From Candidatus Sulfopaludibacter sp. SbA3 (GTDB lineage: Bacteria > Acidobacteriota > Terriglobia > Bryobacterales > Bryobacteraceae), in assembly GCA_945890485.1 (NCBI GenBank), contig CAMDCN010000015.1:1-64000 (forward strand): a stretch of 64,000 nt of DNA, read 5' to 3'. Positions 58,489 through 64,000 of this stretch are shown here, in pieces (the stretch's first letter is position 1; each line of letters begins with the position of its first letter). Both the position numbers and the translations under genes were made by a program. A model generated the notes under the pieces. The model searched no databases. It was not told the DNA's origin and was given only the letters and a program-made list of their open reading frames with translations.

Positions 58489-60860
58489 CCTTTCAGCTCC
58501 GCGATGGTGGCGCCGGACCCGCCTTCGGCCGGCGTCGCCGCGTAGAAGTCCGAGACGTGGGGGCTCTTCTTGAGCAGGTCGGCGACGGCGCGCTTCAAGA
58601 TGCCCATGCCGTGGCCGTGGACGATCCGGACTCGGTCGACGCTCGCGACGGCGGCGCGGTCGAGGAAGGCGTCCACTTCGTCCATGGCTTCGTCGGCGCG
58701 CTTGCCGATCAGGTTCAGTTCGCGCGTCACTGTTTCGTATGCTGGACCCTGCTGGAAGGTGACGCCAGAGGGTAGCTTGGGATCCGCGCCGCCGGCGGGG
58801 AGGACTTCAAGAACGTCGCTGACGGGGACGCGCATCTTCATGAAGCCGATGACGACCTCGATTTCGCCGCTGGGCAGGATGCGTTTGACGCGGGCGATGT
58901 CGCGGACGCCCTTGAGCTTGACGCGGCTGCCCTCGACGATGGGCGGCAGCGCAGCGGGGCCTCCGACGGGGCCGCGGAGGGAGCCCACTTCGTCCTTGAG
59001 TTCGGCGCGGGTGCGGGCGACCTTGCGGATCGCGTTTTCAGCGGCCTTCTTGCTGGCGAGCCCGGCCATGGCGCCTTCGATGGCTTCGCGGGCCTGAGCT
59101 TCAAATTGCGCGAGGGCCGCTTCGCTGCGGCGTTCGACTTCGCGGATCTTCTGCTCGTGAGCCTTCTTTGAGGCGTCGCGCTGTTGGTTCGTTTCGAGTT
59201 CGAACTGGGTTCGTTTTTGTTCTAGGTCGGCCTTTTCGCGGTTGACCTCCTCGAGACGGCGGTGGAGTTCGGCGATGAAGGCGGCGATGTCGCGCTCGGT
59301 GGTCGTCATGGCCTGCTTCGCGCGATCAATGAGCGCGGGCGGCATACCGAGTTGGGAGGCGATGGCAAGGCCGGCGCTGCGGCCAGGGGCGCCGGTCTGC
59401 AGCAAGTAGGTGGGTTTGAGGGTTGCGTCGTCGAAGCCCATGGAGGCCTGGACGACACCAGGGGTGTTGGCGCCCCAGATTTTGAGGGCTGTCAGATGCG
59501 TCGAGGCCATGGTGAGCGCACCGTATTCGCGGAACTTTTCGAGGATGGCGATGCCGAGGGCGCCGCCTTCTTCGGGGTCGGTGGCGCGGCCGAGTTCGTC
59601 GAGGAGGACGAGCGAATCTGGCGTGGCCTGTTCGAGCATTTCCGAGACGTGGCGGATGTGGGAGCTGAAGGAGCTGAGGGACTCGGCGATGGACTGGTTG
59701 TCGCCGATGTCGGCGAGGATCTGCTGGAAGACGGGGAACTGGGCCTGGCGGGCGGGGACGGGCATCGCGGACTGGGCCATGAGCGCGAGGAGGCCGGCGG
59801 TCTTCATGGTGACGGTTTTGCCGCCGGTGTTGGGGCCGGTGATGAGGAGGGTGCGGTTGATGGGGTCGAGGCCGAAGGAGACGGGGACGGGGTGGCGGCG
59901 TTCTCGGCGGAGGACGTCGGCGAGGATGGGATGGCGGGCTTCGACGAGGAGGAGGGCGTCGCCGAAGGTGGGGATGACGCCGCCGAGGTTGGCTTTGGCG
60001 AAGGTGAGTTCGAGGATCGCCATGGTGGCGATGGAGTCGCGGATAGAGGCGGCGTGGGTGCGGAGGGCTTCGGTGAGTTCGCGGAGGATGCGATGGACTT
60101 CGCGCATCTCCTCTTCGGTCAAGCGGACGAGTTCGTTATTGAGCTGGATGGTTTCCATGGGCTCGACGAAGAGGGTGGCACCGGTGCCGGAGGCGGCGTG
60201 GATGACGCCATCGACCTTTTTGTGTTGGCCGGCGACGAGGGGGACGACGAAGCGGTCGTTGCGGATGGTGACGTATTCGTCCTGGAGGACGCCTTCGTCG
60301 CGGTGGACGCGGAGGAACTTTTCGAGGGAGGACTGGATGTGCTCCTTCTGCTTGCTCATGCCGCGGCGGAGGCGATGGAGGGCGACGCTGGCGTCGTCGG
60401 CGAGGGAGCCATCGGGGAGGACTTTGCCGGAGATTTCGCGGAGGACGCTGCGGAAGTCGCCGAGTTTTTGGGCGCGATGGGCGAGGAGGGGGTAGCGATC
60501 GACGACGAGGAAGATGGCGGCGCGGAGGTCACCGCTGCGTTCGAGCCACTGGATGAGGTCGTAGAGTTCGCGGCCATCGAGGCCGGCGCCTTCGATGCGG
60601 AGGCGGGCGGCGGCCTCGGCGACATCGGGGAGGCCGGTGAAGCGGACGGCGGAGCCTTTGGCGGCGTTGCCGGGGGAGTTGGCTTCGTCGAGCCAGCGCA
60701 TGGCTTCGGCGACTTCGGCGAGGTCGTGTTCGAGGGCTGGGCGATTGGTGGAGGGGGTGAGGTCGTCGAGGAGGCGGCGGGCGGCGGCGGTGGAAATGTG
60801 GCGGCCGACGATCTCCTTTAACGATGCGTACTCTAACAGTTCGAGACTACCGGGACCCAT
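58485..60860 (-). CDS. mutS2: Endonuclease MutS2
   Basis: About 791 residues from the ATG at 60860 (MGPGSLELLEYASLKEIV is the standard MutS2 N-terminus; the frame extends upstream to 60947 without family match). ABC-type ATPase: Walker A GPNTGGKTVTMKT at about 335-347, the Q-loop, signature SLSSFSSHIRH and Walker B LVLLDELGRATDPEEGG at about 420. A coiled coil (ELHRRLEEVNREKADLEQKR) follows, then a KOW-like part (VEGSRVKLKGVRDIARVKRI) and the C-terminal Smr nuclease domain (about 715-791, with the VHGHGMGILKRAV motif). MutS2 suppresses recombination and rescues collided ribosomes. The four-base overlap with the convergent bcp gene is clean. Confidence 0.9.
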   Translation of the reverse strand: MGPGSLELLEYASLKEIVGRHISTAAARRLLDDLTPSTNRPALEHDLAEVAEAMRWLDEANSPGNAAKGSAVRFTGLPDVAEAAARLRIEGAGLDGRELYDLIQWLERSGDLRAAIFLVVDRYPLLAHRAQKLGDFRSVLREISGKVLPDGSLADDASVALHRLRRGMSKQKEHIQSSLEKFLRVHRDEGVLQDEYVTIRNDRFVVPLVAGQHKKVDGVIHAASGTGATLFVEPMETIQLNNELVRLTEEEMREVHRILRELTEALRTHAASIRDSIATMAILELTFAKANLGGVIPTFGDALLLVEARHPILADVLRRERRHPVPVSFGLDPINRTLLITGPNTGGKTVTMKTAGLLALMAQSAMPVPARQAQFPVFQQILADIGDNQSIAESLSSFSSHIRHVSEMLEQATPDSLVLLDELGRATDPEEGGALGIAILEKFREYGALTMASTHLTALKIWGANTPGVVQASMGFDDATLKPTYLLQTGAPGRSAGLAIASQLGMPPALIDRAKQAMTTTERDIAAFIAELHRRLEEVNREKADLEQKRTQFELETNQQRDASKKAHEQKIREVERRSEAALAQFEAQAREAIEGAMAGLASKKAAENAIRKVARTRAELKDEVGSLRGPVGGPAALPPIVEGSRVKLKGVRDIARVKRILPSGEIEVVIGFMKMRVPVSDVLEVLPAGGADPKLPSGVTFQQGPAYETVTRELNLIGKRADEAMDEVDAFLDRAAVASVDRVRIVHGHGMGILKRAVADLLKKSPHVSDFYAATPAEGGSGATIAELKG

Positions 60861-60950
60861 GATATTGCTCAATTCTTTAGGGTACCGTTCGGGGGGGGTG
60901 CGTATGGGAATGGAGGGGGCAGAGGCACCCCGTGGGGCCGGTGTCAAAAA

Positions 60951-60979
60951 TTGACAACAGTTGTTATCGGCACTATCGT
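60951..60979 (+). promoter_or_regulatory. Promoter of the parDE module with internal dyad
   Basis: TTGACA at 60951-60956 (perfect -35), a 17-base spacer, TATCGT at 60974-60979. A perfect dyad ACAAC-A-GTTGT (60954-60964) overlaps the -35 element. The antitoxin ATG at 60986 begins seven bases after the -10, so the mRNA is leaderless or nearly so. Confidence 0.6.
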
Positions 60980-60985
60980 ACGGAT

Positions 60986-61252
60986 ATGAACGTAAATCTC
61001 GGATCCGTGTTAGACCAGTTCGTGGCCGATCTCCTCAAGACCGGACACTATCAGACCCAAAGCGAGATTCTGCGCGAAGGTTTGCGTTTGCTCAAGGAAA
61101 AGGAGGAGCTGAAGCAACTGCGTCTTGCTGAGCTGCGCAAGGAAATCGCCATCGGCAGTGCCGAGGCCGATCGGGGAGTGTTCGTTGACGGCCCAGAAGC
61201 CTTCGCTGCGATCCGGAGACGTAGCGCAGAGCGGAAGGGCGCCAAGGGATGA
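60986..61252 (+). CDS. ParD-type antitoxin
   Basis: 88 residues from the ATG at 60986 (the frame extends upstream to 60932). Ribbon-helix-helix antitoxin of the ParD/CC2985 family: NVNLGSVLDQFVADLLKTG followed by YQTQSEILREGLRLLKEKEEL at about residues 25-45, then a Glu-rich C-terminal tail. It should bind the ParE toxin and repress its own promoter; the dyad at 60954-60964 is a fitting operator. It overlaps the toxin gene by four bases (ATGA). Unlike the other toxin-antitoxin loci of the window, this module looks intact. Confidence 0.85.
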   Translation: MNVNLGSVLDQFVADLLKTGHYQTQSEILREGLRLLKEKEELKQLRLAELRKEIAIGSAEADRGVFVDGPEAFAAIRRRSAERKGAKG

Positions 61253-61554
61253 AGCTTTTCGTCCTCACCCCGAGCGCGGAGCAGGATGTCAGCGACATCT
61301 GGGACTACATTGCCAACGACAGTATTGCGGCCGCTGACCGCGTTCTTGATGCCCTGGAGGCCCGGATGGTGAAGCTCTCGAAGAGTCCCGGCGTTGGACA
61401 TTGGCGAGAAGAATTGGTAGACAAACGGCACCGGTTCTCGTTGGTCTACTCGTATCTAATCGTTTACCGAGATGAGACTAATCCGATCCAGATTGTCCGT
61501 GTTCTCCATGCCGCGCGTGATCTGCAAAGCATCTTGGGATTGTCGCCGGACTGA
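61249..61554 (+). CDS. ParE/RelE-superfamily toxin
   Basis: 101 residues. Typical ParE pattern: LTPSAEQDVSDIWDYIANDS, AADRVLDALEARMVKLSKSP and GVGHWREELVDKRHRFSLVYSYLIVYRDE, ending in the QIVRVLHAARDLQSIL strand-helix (parts shown). ParE toxins poison DNA gyrase. The gene is coupled to its antitoxin by ATGA at 61249-61252, in the normal antitoxin-first order. No damage is visible. Confidence 0.85.
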   Translation: MKLFVLTPSAEQDVSDIWDYIANDSIAAADRVLDALEARMVKLSKSPGVGHWREELVDKRHRFSLVYSYLIVYRDETNPIQIVRVLHAARDLQSILGLSPD

Positions 61555-61792
61555 GAGGAGTTGAGGAACAACGATAGAGGGTATGAGCCGGGACCTTCGC
61601 AACTTAGTGGACAGACGGGCTTTGGCGTTGTTTCACACCGACGCGGAATAGCCTCGTCAGTAAAGGGCGGAAGGAAGAACCTTGCTGTGGCCGGAATTAC
61701 CGGATGCGGTTCGATGGGACGGATCGCCGCCAGCGCATTGATCGTCCTAACCCGTATAGGTGCCGATGGAAGCAGGTTGGGCGTATAGACGA

Positions 61793-62335
61793 CTACTCGT
61801 TCATCCTGGGTGGCTTAGGGGCACCCAGAAGCAGTAAGGTCTTCGTGGCATGCTTGATCTCCGAGGTCAAAGAACAGACTGCAGGTGTCGTGATCCTCTG
61901 CCCCTCGGCAACTTTGTCAACCCACATCTTGCCGAGTGGTGAACGAGTGACAATCGATTGGTCAGCAAACACAAGCAACTCTGTCCCCACCTCTGTTGAG
62001 AACCCAACACAGTCTGCGGACCCCTCCCGTGCGTGCAGAACAATTCTGCGACCTACTATTCCTTTCCACACGCCACTGACTTCAAGAGTCGCTAGGAATC
62101 GACGGGGTCTCCAATCTGCCGTTCCCTTGAAGGGCTGGCTCGATTCACGATACGAACCTTCGAGGTAGTCAACGTTGGACAGCTTCCCTCGGAACACCGA
62201 ACTCGCGTTGCGTAGGGCCTCCTGCGCCGTGGGAAATGAGCACATACAGGCATGCAGAGGCCCACTGGACCAAAATAGGACAGCGGTCATGCACAGTGTT
62301 CGAGGAAGCGGCTCAAGTACCCTCATAATTTCCAT
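61793..62335 (-). CDS. Secreted protein with N-terminal CxC motif (netrin/TIMP-like fold possible)
   Basis: About 180 residues from the ATG at 62335, with a hydrophobic signal segment (TLCMTAVLFWSSGPLHA). The mature part begins ACMCSFPTAQEALRNASSVFRGKL, and VSGVWKG and ELLVFADQSIV follow. Cys at the N-terminus and in ADCVGF and AVCSLT suggest disulfides. Proteins with an N-terminal CxCxF... and A-EA---A-VF-G-V pattern belong to the NTR/TIMP-like group of bacterial secreted proteins, whose role is unknown. The assignment rests on a pattern only. The gene stands alone between parDE and the DUF4304-like gene. A start nine codons earlier at 62362 is possible. Confidence 0.5.
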   Translation of the reverse strand: MEIMRVLEPLPRTLCMTAVLFWSSGPLHACMCSFPTAQEALRNASSVFRGKLSNVDYLEGSYRESSQPFKGTADWRPRRFLATLEVSGVWKGIVGRRIVLHAREGSADCVGFSTEVGTELLVFADQSIVTRSPLGKMWVDKVAEGQRITTPAVCSLTSEIKHATKTLLLLGAPKPPRMNE

Positions 62336-62390
62336 GAATAACACAGCTCGGTTGAACGCCATTGTGACCCACTGTTAGTCTTGGCGGGAG

Positions 62391-63681
62391 ATGAACAGTC
62401 AGGTCATCAATAAGGTCATCCGCTCCGAAGTGTGGCCGGCGCTGCGGCGGCAAGGCTTTTCGTCGTTCGATAACCGGAATGTATGGCGGTATCGGGGGCC
62501 GTTTGTCGATGTGGTGAAATTTCAGTCATTCAGTGCCTACCTGGCAGATGGGCTAGGCTGTACATCGTTCTCTTTTGCTCTGAACCTGGGCGTGTTCTTG
62601 CGACATAGCACGCTGATCTGGCCCACTAGGAGCGACTCGGAGGGATTGCCTCGTCCTTCGGAGTCCGAGTGTCCCTTTCGGGCTCATCTGAAGAAGCGAT
62701 CGACCGTTGATGGCTTCGGCCGGGCAGACATCTTCTTTGTCGACGAGGAGGGCCGCACCACGGCGGCCGTTTTCCGAGAGACCATAGCCCCTCCTGGAAG
62801 AACAGGCTCTTCCCTGGTTCCAAGCCTTTACCAACCTCGACGCCGTCGCGCGGGTCTTGGCCGATCCAGGCGCTTGTGGGGGTGCCCTGGAAACGCTCGG
62901 CTCGGGTTGCGCCCCTGCGAGCTCGTGGGCCGGCAAGAGCTTGTTCGCGATTGTTGAACTCGCTCGACAGTCGGAGACCTCTCTCGCCGCCATCGATGCA
63001 GTCGTGGGTGCGACGCTCGACTTTCGTCTGGCGCTGGGATCGCGGCCTGAGTCCATTGAGGGGAATACCGGAACGTTTGGCAAACTGCTGCGCCAGGTTT
63101 GGGACTCGGTTGTGGTGGAGCGCGATGCGCTGTCCATCCTTTCACCGGAGTGCGAGTTGTTGGGGGCGAATTGGAACGCCCATTCTGAGCCGGGGGCGGC
63201 GCCGTATCGGACTATCTCAACGCGCGAGCAACTCTGGCCTCAGTTGCGAGCGGCTGGCTTCACGAAGTTTGCCGCGCGGCAGGCCAGCCGAACGGCGGGA
63301 GACGCCGTCGAAACCGTCTCCTTCGTACCGATGGCGTCGTGGGAGCCACGGAGGACCGGGTACGCGGCGGGGTTGTTTCGGATTCGCTTAGCGGTTTCCG
63401 GGAAGATGCTAGCGGATAGCCCATTGGAGAGGTGGCTGATGCCGGCGCAGCCGGTGGCCGGAGGCGGGCCAGCATGCTTCGGATCGGCGGAGGCGGCTTT
63501 GGCCGCGCTGGCCAGTGACGCCGAGCGGTGGTTCTCACTTTGCCACGACAGAGAAATGCTGGCTCGATTGCTGGATGAGCCGGACTGGAAGATTGCGGTG
63601 CGGCTGCCGACGATGCGGGGGCACGGTTCGAGGGGCTCGGCGCTGCGGACGCAACTGCGGGAGTTTTGCCTCAACGGGTAG
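62391..63681 (+). pseudogene. DUF4304-like two-domain gene with a frameshift
   Basis: The first frame (from ATG at 62391) codes for MNSQVINKVIRSEVWPALRRQGFSSFD with RNVWRYRG and FSFALNLGVFLRH: the shape of a DUF4304 domain. Around 62,785 the reading moves one frame: the second frame continues LLEEQALPWFQAFTNLDAVARVL, the expected DUF4304 end, and then runs on without break to TAG at 63681. This second part contains REQLWPQLRAAGFTKFAARQ, AAGLFRIRLAVSG and KMLADSP. It resembles the first half, so the protein seems to have two tandem DUF4304-like domains. One indel near 62,785 (one extra or two missing bases) would restore the frame. The function of the family is unknown. Confidence 0.6.
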
Positions 63682-64000
63682 CTGCGTAACGCTCGATGAC
63701 TTCGCGGGTTCCTTCGGTGAGCTTGATTTCTTTTAGTTCGTCGATCGGGAACCAGTTGACGGCGGCGGAGTCGTCGCCGGCTTGTAGCGTTCCTCCCGTG
63801 ATGCGGCACTCGTAGTCGATCAACACGTAGTGGTACTCGCAGCGGCCCTCGGCGTCGGGCATCAGGCGCTCGAAGATCGTTGCTACTTTTACGACCTCGA
63901 CCTCCAGGCCTGTCTCCTCCCGCACCTCCCGCTGAATCGCGGACTCCAGGCGCTCGCCGGTCTCTACCCCGCCTCCCGGCAGCGACCACCAACCCTTCAA
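63671..64000 (-). CDS. NUDIX hydrolase, partial (N-terminus outside the window)
   Basis: The readable 109 codons start within the protein: the segment WWSLPGGGVETGERLESA and REVREETGLEVE contains the complete Nudix box GX5EX7REUXEEXGU. The box binds Mg2+ and cleaves nucleoside-diphosphate derivatives. Upstream residues usually include the first two strands, which lie beyond base 64000. The protein ends VIERYAATR, and its stop overlaps the end of the DUF4304-like gene by 11 bases. The substrate cannot be told. Confidence 0.8.
   Translation of the reverse strand: MKGWWSLPGGGVETGERLESAIQREVREETGLEVEVVKVATIFERLMPDAEGRCEYHYVLIDYECRITGGTLQAGDDSAAVNWFPIDELKEIKLTEGTREVIERYAATR

Noticed and set aside
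59262-60821. 519-residue plus-strand open frame of Glu/Gly/Val type
   Set aside because: Shadow of mutS2 caused by its G/C-biased codon use; mutS2 has all motifs in place.
1-64000. CRISPR array, prophage, riboswitch or rRNA
   Set aside because: No spaced direct repeats, no phage structural genes, no recognised riboswitch core and no rRNA segment were found by reading.

Overview
The window is GC-rich DNA from a Gram-negative soil-type bacterium. The best guess is an acidobacterium of the Solibacter/Bryobacterales kind. Four very large Oar-like TonB-dependent receptors (about 1,030-1,150 residues, each with an N-terminal carboxypeptidase-regulatory domain and a C-terminal Phe) point there, as do two DUF1549/DUF1553 plus DUF1501 gene pairs, several multihaem cytochromes c and a DMFA2-type protein. 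The assignment rests on gene content only; no rRNA gene or ribosomal protein is present.

Layout. 1-0.7 kb: the tail of a fumarylacetoacetate-hydrolase-family gene, a terminator, and a small secreted beta-rich protein whose signal peptide holds an in-frame stop. 0.8-6.4 kb: an accessory island. It carries a complete insertion sequence with inverted repeats and a 6-bp target duplication inserted at the start codon of a Phd-type antitoxin, a DUF4288 gene, a HigBA-like pair, a decaying MntA/HepT pair, and three pieces of DUF1016 genes. Two of those pieces carry the same long perfect palindrome with a compensatory base-pair change. 6.4-15.3 kb: a DUF6056 membrane protein, an operon of ABC binding protein, permease and TonB receptor, and a methyltransferase. 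13.7-22.6 kb: a tight minus-strand run of MFS transporter, DMFA2-like protein, TPR protein, a secreted protein with an apparent ExoY/edema-factor-type nucleotidyl cyclase domain, and a PaaK-like adenylate-forming enzyme. 22.7-27.4 kb: a seven-haem cytochrome and a TonB receptor. 27.4-32.1 kb: a LysR regulator divergent from a DUF1549/DUF1553-DUF1501 pair, with a dyad in the shared promoter. 32.2-40.1 kb: a phosphonoacetate-hydrolase-like protein, a TonB receptor, a metallo-beta-lactamase-fold protein, a secreted alpha/beta-hydrolase-like protein lacking a visible nucleophile, and a broken MBL copy. 40.6-47.7 kb: a fourth TonB receptor, a TPR-multihaem lipoprotein and a second broken MBL copy. 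47.7-52.6 kb: a membrane protein, a 50-residue metallothionein, an AraC regulator, GreB, an MgtC-like protein, and a DUF4143 ATPase that lost its Walker A region, beside a partial duplication of its 3' end. 52.9-56.9 kb: a second DUF1501/DUF1549 pair. 56.9-64 kb: tRNA-Glu, cytochrome c, a DUF2064 transferase, a Bcp peroxiredoxin, MutS2, ParDE, a secreted Cys-motif protein, a frameshifted two-domain DUF4304-like gene and a truncated Nudix gene.

Functionally the window combines outer-membrane uptake of organic matter, periplasmic haem proteins and secreted hydrolases with a mobile, toxin-antitoxin-rich island. The most unusual item is the secreted putative class II nucleotidyl cyclase at 15.35-17.07 kb, translationally coupled to a secreted TPR protein.
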